A stretch of DNA of 64,000 nt from CAVPWP01 sp963709395. Its GTDB lineage: Bacteria; Pseudomonadota; Alphaproteobacteria; Rhodobacterales; Rhodobacteraceae. The notes beneath the pieces were generated by a model. The model did no database searches and had not been told where the DNA came from. It saw only the letters and a program-made list of their open reading frames with translations. The stretch is from NCBI GenBank assembly GCA_963709395.1, contig CAVPWP010000008.1:248001-312000 (forward strand), read 5' to 3'. A program made the translations under genes and the position numbers. Positions 44,673 to 51,892 of this stretch are shown here, piece after piece. Position 1 is the stretch's first letter; the number at the start of each line of letters is the position of its first letter.

Positions 44673-45097
44673 CAGATCACCCCCAGGATATGCTTGAAGA
44701 GAACGACCGACAGGCCGCCCGCCCCGATGTAGAACACGGTCGCCACGATGCCGCGCAGGGACAGGCGCGAAATCCCGCAGACGCCGTGGCCCGACGTGCA
44801 GCCATTGGCAATCCGCGTGCCGACCCCGACAAGCAGGCCGGCGATCGCCACGATGGCAAGGTTCGAGGTCAGCTTCGTGTCGACCTCGGTGTAAAACGGC
44901 ACGAGTAGCGCGGGGATGAGGATCAACCCCGCTAAGAAGGCCACGCGCTCTTGCCAGTTCGACCGGCCGCTGCCGTCGACCAGCCCGCCGATGATGCCCG
45001 ATGCGCCCATGATGCGGCCGTTCACAAGAAGGAAGACCGCGCCGGCAAGGCCAATGATGCCGCCGCCGACCAGTCCCCAGATCCAGTCCTGTTGCAT
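44672..45097 (-). CDS. YeeE/YedE family sulfur-transport membrane protein, first half
   Basis: A 141-residue membrane protein with about four helices. GRIMGASGIIGGLVDG and ANGCTSGHGVCGISRLSLRGIVAT, with the Cys-containing NGCTSGHG motif, match the N-terminal half of YeeE/YedE transporters. It is followed at once by the second half and preceded, 25 bp away, by the MBL hydrolase gene. Likely part of the BigR-type operon. Confidence 0.86.
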   Translation of the reverse strand: MQQDWIWGLVGGGIIGLAGAVFLLVNGRIMGASGIIGGLVDGSGRSNWQERVAFLAGLILIPALLVPFYTEVDTKLTSNLAIVAIAGLLVGVGTRIANGCTSGHGVCGISRLSLRGIVATVFYIGAGGLSVVLFKHILGVI

Positions 45098-45122
45098 GTC
45101 GATTCCCCGATCTGTTCCGCGC

Positions 45123-45986
45123 CTACATACGATTGACCGGGACCTTCAGGAAGACGTCTCCCTGATCGTCCGGTGCGGGCATGTTTCCGGCGCGCATGTT
45201 TACCTGAAGCGACGGGATGATCAGCCGCGGCATCGCCAGCTTGGCGTCGCGGGTCTGGCGCATCTCGACGAAATCCTCGGCGGATTTGCCGCCGCCGATG
45301 TGGACGTTCTTGGCCTTTTGCTCGCCCACGGTCGTTTCCCAGGCGTAGTCCTCGCGTCCGGGGGCCTTGTAGTCGTGGCCGACGAAGATCCGCGTCTCGT
45401 CCGGAAGGGTGAGGATCTTCTGGATCGAGGCGTAGAGATCGCTGGCCGATCCGCCGGGGAAATCGCAGCGGGCCGTGCCGAAGTCGGGCATGAACAGCGT
45501 ATCACCCACGAAGGCTGCGTCGCCGATCACGTAGGTCATGCAGGCGGGCGTGTGGCCCGGCGTGTGCAGGACGTCGCCCCGCAGCTGTCCGATGTGAAAA
45601 CTGTCGCCCTCTTCGAAAAGCTGGTCGAACTGGCTGCCGTCGCGCTGGAATTCGGTGCCTTCGTTGAACACCTTGCCGAAGGTGTCCTGAACCATCGTGA
45701 TGTTGCGCCCGATACCGATCTTCCCGCCCAGTTTTTCCTGAAGGTAGGGTGCGGCGGACAGGTGGTCGGCGTGGACATGGGTCTCGAGGATCCAGGCGAT
45801 CTCGAGCTTTTCGGCGCGGACGAAGTCGATGATGGCGTCGGCCGAGGCCGTATCGGTGCGACCGCTGGCGTAGTCGAAATCGAGCACGCTGTCGACGATC
45901 GCCGCCGTCCGTCCCTGCGGATCGCGAACAACGTAGCTGATCGTGTTGGTGGCGTCGTCGAAGAAGGCTGTGACGTCCGGATGCAT
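45123..45986 (-). CDS. blh: Blh/ETHE1-like MBL-fold hydrolase (probable persulfide dioxygenase)
   Basis: A 287-residue metallo-beta-lactamase-fold protein. The metal site appears as ETHVHADHLSAA (HxHxDH), HTPGHTPACMTYV, VGDTLFMPDFGTARCDFPGGSA and VGHDY. TARCDFPGG is typical of the ETHE1/Blh group that oxidises glutathione persulfide. The ATG at 45986 has GGAGA eight bases upstream. A strong divergent promoter faces the ArsR-type regulator gene. This is the first gene of the sulfur-detoxification operon. Confidence 0.86.
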   Translation of the reverse strand: MHPDVTAFFDDATNTISYVVRDPQGRTAAIVDSVLDFDYASGRTDTASADAIIDFVRAEKLEIAWILETHVHADHLSAAPYLQEKLGGKIGIGRNITMVQDTFGKVFNEGTEFQRDGSQFDQLFEEGDSFHIGQLRGDVLHTPGHTPACMTYVIGDAAFVGDTLFMPDFGTARCDFPGGSASDLYASIQKILTLPDETRIFVGHDYKAPGREDYAWETTVGEQKAKNVHIGGGKSAEDFVEMRQTRDAKLAMPRLIIPSLQVNMRAGNMPAPDDQGDVFLKVPVNRM

Positions 45987-46015
45987 GTTCAGGTCTCCTG
46001 CTTGCGCGTTTGACG

Positions 46016-46045
46016 ACAATATGGGTCTGCTCGATTACATGTCAA
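46016..46045 (-). promoter_or_regulatory. Promoter of the blh operon
   Basis: On the minus strand TTGACA (46040-46045) and TATTGT (46016-46021) are separated by 18 bases. The promoter lies in the blh-bigR divergent gap and starts transcription about 25 bp upstream of the blh ribosome binding site. AT-rich sequence with repeated CATAT motifs at 46050-46080 overlaps or abuts the -35 and is a candidate operator for the neighbouring ArsR-type repressor. Confidence 0.6.
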
Positions 46046-46113
46046 TGATGATATGTGTTTCGCTTTCGGCAAATATGCATTATCTTGAGATCGTGGCTGA
46101 AGACTTCACCATA

Positions 46114-46407
46114 ATGCAGGACCGCATGGCGCTGGCGGCGGATGAGGCTGCGGCCCTGATGCGGGCGCTGTCGAATCCCTCGCGTCTTCTTCTTCTGTGC
46201 CAGCTTGTGGAGGGCCAGAAAAGCGTCGGAGAGCTTGAACGTGCCCTGGGGATGAGCCAGGCCTATGTCAGCCAGCAGCTTGCCCGTTTGCGCGGCGAGT
46301 CGCTCGTCAAGCCCCGTCGTGACGGGCGCACGGTGCGCTACAGCCTGGCCGATCCGCGCATCATTCCCGTGCTTCAGGCGCTTTACGAGCAGTACTGCCC
46401 GAAGTGA
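46114..46407 (+). CDS. bigR: BigR/SqrR-like ArsR-family persulfide-sensing repressor
   Basis: A 97-residue winged-helix regulator. LSNPSRLLLLCQLVEGQKSVGELERALGMSQAYVSQQLARLRGESLVKPRRDGRTVRYSL is the ArsR core in order helix-turn-helix then wing. Cys29 (LLLLCQL) and Cys95 (YEQYCPK) sit where BigR and SqrR have the cysteine pair that forms a disulfide or polysulfide bridge in response to sulfide. ATG at 46114 is chosen for family length; GTG at 46093 or ATG at 46075 are alternatives. It diverges from the blh operon, which it very probably represses. Confidence 0.82.
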   Translation: MQDRMALAADEAAALMRALSNPSRLLLLCQLVEGQKSVGELERALGMSQAYVSQQLARLRGESLVKPRRDGRTVRYSLADPRIIPVLQALYEQYCPK

Positions 46408-46578
46408 TCCTGCCCATGTGCCGCGCGATGGCCGTGCAGCACGCCCAAGGATTGAGCGACTATCGCGGAAATTGCGGCGGGGATTGGCCGGCGCTCTTTT
46501 CGACCGTCGCATGTCTGTTGCAGACTCCCTATAGTCGGGTGTGGGCGCGTGAGCGCCCTGCAGACCTGGGAGGAGTAG

Positions 46579-46815
46579 ATGAAAAGCACCACAGCGAAAG
46601 TCCCTACCCGTGAAGAGATCGACAGCATCGTCGACGGGCTGCTTGCCGATCCGTCGCGCGCCGACGACGTGAAGGGCGCGTTGCGTGCGAGGTTTTCTTC
46701 GGTCGCCCCGGATGCCGTTCTGGCGCACATTCGGGCCGTCGATCCGGTGATGCCGGTTCGCAGCCCCGCGGCGACGACCGATGATGATGACCTTTGGGAG
46801 AACGTCCCCGTCTGA
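46579..46815 (+). CDS. Small acidic protein A with C-terminal DDDLWENVPV motif
   Basis: A 78-residue protein with no recognised domain. GGGAGGAG lies six bases before the ATG, a strong ribosome binding site. Residues about 12-42 (EEIDSIVDGLLADPSRADDVKGALRARFS, read in two parts) are helical and align with residues about 7-36 of the protein at 47576; both end in an acidic stretch plus W-x-x-x-P-V. This is therefore one of two paralogues that flank a DksA-like gene. No transmembrane segment or signal peptide. Function unknown. Confidence 0.7.
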   Translation: MKSTTAKVPTREEIDSIVDGLLADPSRADDVKGALRARFSSVAPDAVLAHIRAVDPVMPVRSPAATTDDDDLWENVPV

Positions 46816-46852
46816 CCGCGCCGACCCTGTCGGCCATGGAACGGGCGCACCC

Positions 46853-46866
46853 TTGACGTGGATCAA
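46853..46866 (+). promoter_or_regulatory. FNR/FnrL box (TTGAC-GTGG-ATCAA) upstream of the DksA-like gene
   Basis: TTGACGTGGATCAA matches TTGAT/C-N4-ATCAA fully and lies 61 bp upstream of the DksA-like start codon, in the 112-bp gap after small protein A. The position fits FNR activation from about -41.5 if transcription starts some 20 bp before the ATG. Strong candidate for oxygen-responsive control. Confidence 0.65.
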
Positions 46867-46927
46867 GGCCGTGCATCCTGCGCGTCCCTAGCCTGTCCGT
46901 GATTGATGGCCTGCAAGGGAGTCCGGG

Positions 46928-47245
46928 ATGATCGATGTCGGGAAATACGAAAAGGTTCTGAAGGCCCGCATGGCCGAACTGGACGCCAGGCTTCGCAACA
47001 TCGAGGACGAGCTTGACTCCCACCAGTCGAAGGACTGGGAAGAACTGGCCGTCGAACGCGAGGAGGACGAGGTTCTCGAAGGGATCGGAACGTCCGGCCT
47101 TGCCGAAATCGAACGCATTCGCGCGGCGCTTGCCCGGATCGGAGAGGGCGAATATGGTGTATGTGTGCGATGCGGTGAAGAAATCTCGGCCGAGCGGCTT
47201 GATGTTTTGCCGGCCACGCCCTTTTGCCGCAATTGCGCCAAGTGA
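46928..47245 (+). CDS. DksA/TraR-type C4 zinc-finger protein
   Basis: A 105-residue protein: N-terminal coiled-coil helices (YEKVLKARMAELDARLRNIEDELDS) and a C-terminal zinc finger CVRCGEEI ... ATPFCRNC with four Cys, as in the DksA/TraR zinc-finger family. The coiled-coil tip lacks the clear DxxDxA motif of canonical DksA (here DEVLEGIGTSGLAE), so classic ppGpp-RNA polymerase cooperation is uncertain. GGGAG precedes the ATG. A perfect FNR-type box lies upstream, and two paralogous small proteins flank it. Confidence 0.82.
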   Translation: MIDVGKYEKVLKARMAELDARLRNIEDELDSHQSKDWEELAVEREEDEVLEGIGTSGLAEIERIRAALARIGEGEYGVCVRCGEEISAERLDVLPATPFCRNCAK

Positions 47246-47253
47246 CACGGCGA

Positions 47254-47591
47254 TGGCCCGAAGCCGCCCGCACGGAAAGGTCCCGCGCCATGCGCTGACG
47301 CCGTCAGAGCGCGACGAGCTTCGTGCGCGGATTGTCGGGCTTCTGAGCGTGGGGTCGGTTGCGGAACGGGTGCGCGGCAATCTTCGCGGCCCGTCGGACG
47401 GAGAGGCCGGGCACAGGGGTGGCACGCCGGACGATCCGGATCTTGGCGCCCGGGATGGCGTCGGCAGGCCGGACTCCCGCGGACCCTCCGGCACGGGTCG
47501 CCCCCGCGGACACGCGAATGACGCAACCGTCCGGACATCCTTGTCCGGACATCAGCCAAGATCGAAGGAGGCACCATGTTCGAGAGCCTGA
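47254..47591 (+). CDS. Doubtful hypothetical small basic protein between the DksA-like gene and small protein B
   Basis: This 330-bp gap holds an open frame starting nine bases after the DksA-like stop. Its first 45 residues (HALTPSERDELRARIVGLLS) look coding by composition, while the rest is Gly/Arg/Pro-rich and overlaps the hairpin at 47529-47550 and the start of small protein B. No domain is recognised and no good ribosome binding site is seen. It may be a short real gene shifted by an indel, or not a gene at all. Confidence 0.22.
47529..47550 (+). promoter_or_regulatory. Stem-loop / repeated palindrome just before small protein B
   Basis: The 10-base sequence GTCCGGACAT occurs twice, starting at 47529 and 47543. 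Because GTCCGGAC is self-complementary the two copies can pair into an 8-bp stem with the 6-base loop ATCCTT, or each can be a small palindromic operator. It ends 26 bases before the start codon and just upstream of the GAAGGAGG ribosome binding site, and no T-run follows. Confidence 0.5.
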
Positions 47592-47785
47592 AGGCATCCA
47601 TAAACCTGATCATGGACGAGATCGCCGCCCGCCCGGCCGACCGTCATGTCCTGCAGGAAGCCCTGCGCGAGAAGATCTCGGAGATGCGGACGCTGGGATT
47701 GCCGGTGCCCGAGGACATCCAGCGCCTCGAAGAAGCGCTCGAAGACCCCGAGAACGACGACTTCTGGAACGACCTTCCAGTCTGA
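47576..47785 (+). CDS. Small acidic protein B with C-terminal NDDFWNDLPV motif
   Basis: A 69-residue protein with no known domain. GAAGGAGG lies five bases before the ATG. The predicted helical N-terminus (INLIMDEIAARPADRHVLQ and EALREKIS) aligns with small protein A, and the C-terminus repeats the acidic W-x-x-x-P-V ending. It also contains LGLPVPEDIQRLEEAL. Likely cytosolic. The shared ending in two neighbouring proteins suggests a common partner, but nothing more can be said from sequence. Confidence 0.7.
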   Translation: MFESLKASINLIMDEIAARPADRHVLQEALREKISEMRTLGLPVPEDIQRLEEALEDPENDDFWNDLPV

Positions 47786-47894
47786 CCCCTGACGGGATCA
47801 GCGCCAATGCGGCCGAATGTGGCCCAAGGGCCCATCTACAGCTTGAGTTCGCGCCTCTGTCAGCTACAAGATGAGGCGTAGCTTGGGGGCAGGC

Positions 47895-49883
47895 GTGAGC
47901 GGAGTGGTCACCTATCTGGTTCGTGACGCCGTGGCGATCATCGAGATCGACCACCCGCCGTTGAACGCGCTGTCCCCGCCCATCCGGCGCGATCTCGATG
48001 CCGCCCTTGCGCGGGCCGAGGCCGACCCGGATGTGGGCGCGGTGGTGCTGCGCGGACGCGGCAGGAGTTTCGGCAGCGGAACCGACCCCGCCGCCTCGGT
48101 GACGGGGTCCGTTGCGGGCCGGACCGCGCCGGGGCTTCAGGCGATCTGCGGCCGGATCGACGCGTTCCCCAAGCCGGTCATCGCGGCGGTCCATGGCACC
48201 GTCATGGGCAATTCCGCCGATCTGGCGGTGGCCGCGCATTACCGCGTGGCGCAGCACGGCACCGCCATCGGATTTCCCGAGGTGCGGCTTGGCCTTCTGC
48301 CGGCGGGCGGCGGTACCCAGCGCCTGCCGCGACTTGTCGGGGCCGAGGTGGCCATCGCCATGCTGCGCACCGGGCGTCCTGTCGGCATCGCTTCGGGGTC
48401 GCGCAACGGGCTTGCGGATCGGATCGTGCAGGACAAATGCGGGGTCGCCGCCTTCGCGCTGGCCAGAGAACTGATCGCTGCGAAAGCCGGACCCCGCCCC
48501 GCGTCTTCGCGCGGCGAACGCGTATCGGACCCCGCCCCGTGGCTCGACGCCGTTGCCGCCGCGCGGGCGGCGCTGGCCAAGGACGCGATTCCGGTGATGG
48601 CCGAAATCCTGAACTGCGTCGAAGCCGCGCTTCTTCTTCCCTACGACGAGGGCCTTGCCTTCGACCAGGCTGCCGCCGAAGGGCTGCGTGTCTCGGACAT
48701 CGCGGCGGCGCTCTGCCACATGGCGCGGGCCGAACGCCGGGCACTGGCCCTGCCGACAACCCTGGGCGCCGAACCGCGCGATGTCGATTGCGTCGGCATC
48801 TGCGCGCGCGACGATCGCGCCGCGCCGCTGGTCGTCGGCTGTCTTGACGCGGGCCTGTCGGTCATTCTGTCGGCCGAGGACGAAGGCGGGCTCGAGTCAC
48901 TCTACGCCCGTATCGGCGAACTTTACGACGCACGCTGCAACGCCGGCACCCTGTCGGAGGACGATGTCGACGACCGGCTGGACCGGCTCACGATGCTCTG
49001 CGGATATCAGGGCTTCGGCACCGCGCAGGTGATCCTTGATGCCGCGTCCGGGGGGACGCAGGACGCGGCGCGCCGCTGGTCGGCGATCGATGCGATCGCG
49101 CCGGCTGGAGCCGTCTTCGCCGCCACCATGTCGGACGTGGCCCTCGATGCGCTGGCCGGGGCGACGCAGCGGCCGGGCGACGTTCTGGGTCTGCACTTCT
49201 CGGGCGGCGCGGCGGCTGAAATCGTGACCCTGCCCAAGGTGTCCCGGCACGCGGTCGCCACGATCTTCACGCTGGCCCGCAGGCTGGGGAAGCTGCCGGT
49301 CCGGTCGGTCGATGCCCGGGGCGAAGGCATCGCCGGGCGTCTTCTGTCCGCGCTCGACCGGGCGGCCGAGCTGCTGGTCGAACAGGGGGCCGCGCCCGAG
49401 GATATCGACGACGCGCTGACAGCGTGGGGGCTGGCCGAGGGTGTGTTCGAGGGGCGCGTCCGGCGCGGTCTTCCCGCTGGCGGACAGTACCGAGAGGAGG
49501 CCGCGCGCGCCGCGCAGGGCGCGGGGGGTGCGGGCTTCTTGAACGAAGCGGGCGGCCGGGCACGGTTTCCCGCGCCGCGGCGCCTGTCACCGGATACGAT
49601 CCAGCGCACCTGCCTTGCCGCGGTCGTCAATGAAGGCGCGCGGCTTCTGACCGAAGGGGTGGCGCGCATGCCCTCGGACATCGATCTCTTGGCGGTGCAC
49701 GGGCTGGGCTATGCGCGCCGGACGGGCGGACCGATGCAGGCGGGCGACCGCGCGGGCCTGCTGAGCCTGCGCCGCGCCTTGCCGCGGCTGGGCGAAGCGG
49801 GGGGCATCGGCGGGCAGCCATCGCCCCTTCTTGACGATCTCATCAAGAACGGCCGGGGTTTCGACAGCCTGAACTCGGGCTAG
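47895..49883 (+). CDS. Degenerate FadJ/FadB-like enoyl-CoA hydratase/hydroxyacyl-CoA dehydrogenase paralogue
   Basis: A 662-residue multidomain protein. The N-terminal crotonase part is recognisable (IEIDHPPLNALSPPIRRDL, FPKPVIAAVHGTVMG, IGFPEVRLGLLPAGGGTQRLPRL), but the first catalytic Glu region GGGLELAL reads GNSADLAV, placing Asp for Glu; the second (FPEVRLG) is intact. The dehydrogenase part has lost the NAD-binding GxGxxG (VDCVGICARDDRAAP), although its length and the final GYARRTGGPMQ are kept. GTG at 47895 with GGGGG just upstream gives the family N-terminus; an ATG at 47871 is possible. A true FadJ is present at 61019-63224. Probably altered or lost dehydrogenase activity. Confidence 0.75.
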   Translation: MSGVVTYLVRDAVAIIEIDHPPLNALSPPIRRDLDAALARAEADPDVGAVVLRGRGRSFGSGTDPAASVTGSVAGRTAPGLQAICGRIDAFPKPVIAAVHGTVMGNSADLAVAAHYRVAQHGTAIGFPEVRLGLLPAGGGTQRLPRLVGAEVAIAMLRTGRPVGIASGSRNGLADRIVQDKCGVAAFALARELIAAKAGPRPASSRGERVSDPAPWLDAVAAARAALAKDAIPVMAEILNCVEAALLLPYDEGLAFDQAAAEGLRVSDIAAALCHMARAERRALALPTTLGAEPRDVDCVGICARDDRAAPLVVGCLDAGLSVILSAEDEGGLESLYARIGELYDARCNAGTLSEDDVDDRLDRLTMLCGYQGFGTAQVILDAASGGTQDAARRWSAIDAIAPAGAVFAATMSDVALDALAGATQRPGDVLGLHFSGGAAAEIVTLPKVSRHAVATIFTLARRLGKLPVRSVDARGEGIAGRLLSALDRAAELLVEQGAAPEDIDDALTAWGLAEGVFEGRVRRGLPAGGQYREEAARAAQGAGGAGFLNEAGGRARFPAPRRLSPDTIQRTCLAAVVNEGARLLTEGVARMPSDIDLLAVHGLGYARRTGGPMQAGDRAGLLSLRRALPRLGEAGGIGGQPSPLLDDLIKNGRGFDSLNSG

Positions 49884-51793
49884 CCCAACGGTTCCGCCGA
49901 TTTCGCCTGCGCGTATCCTGCACGCTGTAGCGCCTCGCGGATCTCGTCGAGTATGGCGGGATCGTCGATCGTGGCGGGGGTCTTGAACGCCTCGTTATCC
50001 GCGATCTTGGCCATCGTGGCGCGCAGGATCTTGCCCGACCGGGTCTTGGGAAGACGGTTGACCACGACCGCGTGCTTGAACGCCGCGACCGGGCCGATCT
50101 GGTCGCGCACCAGCGCCACCACTTCCTTCACCAGGTCGGCCTCGCTGCGGTCGCAGCCCGCGTTGAGGCATAGAAATCCGAATGGCAACTGTCCCTTGAG
50201 GTCGTCCGCGACCCCGATCACGGCGCATTCCGCGACGTCCGGATGGCCGGCCAGCACTTCTTCCATCCCGCCGGTGGACAGACGATGGCCGGCTACGTTG
50301 ATGACGTCATCGGTGCGCGCCATGATGTAGAGATAGCCGTCTTCGTCGACATAGCCGGCATCGCCCGTCTCGTAGTAGCCGGGGAAATGCTCGAGGTAGG
50401 ACTTTCGAAACCGCGACTCGGCATTCCAGAGCGTGGGCAGCGTCCCGGGGGGCAGGGGGAGCTTGACGGCGATTGCGCCCAGAGTGCCCGACGGCACGGG
50501 GTGGCCCGCCTCGTCCAGGACCTGAACGTCCCAGCCCGGCATGGGAACCGATGGCGAGCCGATCTTGACCGGCAGCGCCTCGATCCCCAGCGGGTTCGCG
50601 GCGATGGCATAGCCGGTTTCGGTCTGCCACCAATGGTCGATCACCGGCACGCCCAGCACCTTTTCCGCCCAGCGGATCGTATCGGGATCGGCGCGTTCAC
50701 CGGCAAGGTAGAGCGCGCGCAGGGACGTGGTGTCATAGGCCTTGACCATCGCGCCGGTCGGATCTTCGCGCTTGATCGCGCGAAAGGCCGTGGGCGCGGT
50801 GAAGAGGACCTTGATCCGGTGCTCTTCGATCATCCGCCAGAAGGTGCCGGCGTCCGGGGTGCCGATGGGTTTGCCCTCGAACACCACGGTCGTGTTGCCA
50901 TGCACCAGCGGGCCATAGCAGATGTAGCTGTGGCCGACGACCCAGCCCACGTCCGAGGCGGCCCAGAAGACCTCGCCCGGGTCGACGTTGTAGACGTTCT
51001 TCATCGTCCAGTTCAGCGCGACAAGATGGCCTGCGGTGGGCCGGACGACGCCCTTGGGCTGACCCGTCGTGCCCGAGGTATAAAGGATATAGGCGGGGTG
51101 GTTGCCTTCGACCGGCACGCAGTCGGCCGGTTCGACGCCATACTGGAATTCGTGCCAGTCAAGGTCGCGGCCATCGGTCAGGTGGGCGACTTCCTGTTCG
51201 CGCTGAAAGATCACGCAGAACTCGGGCTTGTGCGCGGCCTGCTCGATCGCACCGTCGAGAAGCGGCTTGTAGTGCACCACGCGCCCCGGCTCGATCCCGC
51301 AGGAGGCGGCGATGATCGCCTTGGGCTTTGCGTCGTCGATCCGCACGGCGAGCTCATGCGCGGCAAATCCCCCGAACACGACCGAATGGATTGCGCCAAG
51401 GCGCGCGCAGGCCAGCATCGCTTCGAGCGCCTCGGGCACCATCGGCATGTAGATGATGACCCGGTCGCCCTTTTCGATTCCCCTGGACCGCAGCGCCCCG
51501 GCAAGCGAGGCGACACGGTCCCGAAGCTCGCTGTAGGTGATTGCCCGCTTGGTGTGCGTCACGGGGCTGTCGTAGATGATCGCAAGTCGGTCGCCGTGGC
51601 CGGCCTCGACATGGCGGTCGACCGCGTTCCAGCACCCGTTCAGCTTTCCGTCGACGAACCATTCGTAAAGCGGCGCGTTCTCGTCGAAGAGCGCCTTGGA
51701 CGGCTCCTCGACCCAGTCGATGGCCTCGGCGGCCTGCATCCAGAACGATTCGGGGTCGGCCTTGGCCGCCTCGTAGATCTCGCGGTAGCCCAC
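49880..51793 (-). CDS. prpE: Propionyl-CoA synthetase (acyl-CoA synthetase, PrpE type)
   Basis: A 637-residue ANL-superfamily ligase. YTSGTTGQPKGVV binds ATP; WAASDVGWVVGHSYICYGPL, WWQTETGY and YYETGDAGYVDEDGYLYIMARTDDVINVAGHRLS are the core motifs; the regulatory acetylation lysine is in PKTRSGKILR. The N-terminus (MGYREIYEAAKADPESFWMQAAEAIDW) matches PrpE rather than Acs. It activates propionate, feeding the methylmalonyl- or ethylmalonyl-CoA routes. It converges with the degenerate FadJ gene with a 4-bp overlap. maeB lies upstream on the same strand, 99 bp away. Confidence 0.9.
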   Translation of the reverse strand: MGYREIYEAAKADPESFWMQAAEAIDWVEEPSKALFDENAPLYEWFVDGKLNGCWNAVDRHVEAGHGDRLAIIYDSPVTHTKRAITYSELRDRVASLAGALRSRGIEKGDRVIIYMPMVPEALEAMLACARLGAIHSVVFGGFAAHELAVRIDDAKPKAIIAASCGIEPGRVVHYKPLLDGAIEQAAHKPEFCVIFQREQEVAHLTDGRDLDWHEFQYGVEPADCVPVEGNHPAYILYTSGTTGQPKGVVRPTAGHLVALNWTMKNVYNVDPGEVFWAASDVGWVVGHSYICYGPLVHGNTTVVFEGKPIGTPDAGTFWRMIEEHRIKVLFTAPTAFRAIKREDPTGAMVKAYDTTSLRALYLAGERADPDTIRWAEKVLGVPVIDHWWQTETGYAIAANPLGIEALPVKIGSPSVPMPGWDVQVLDEAGHPVPSGTLGAIAVKLPLPPGTLPTLWNAESRFRKSYLEHFPGYYETGDAGYVDEDGYLYIMARTDDVINVAGHRLSTGGMEEVLAGHPDVAECAVIGVADDLKGQLPFGFLCLNAGCDRSEADLVKEVVALVRDQIGPVAAFKHAVVVNRLPKTRSGKILRATMAKIADNEAFKTPATIDDPAILDEIREALQRAGYAQAKSAEPLG

Positions 51794-51892
51794 TGGCGCC
51801 CCTCCTCCTCAGGTCTCAGAACTTGTTACTGAGGCGCGACGCGTCGGGCAAGTCGCGGGTGAGGGGGGTCGCGGCCCTGTTTGCGCTAACTG

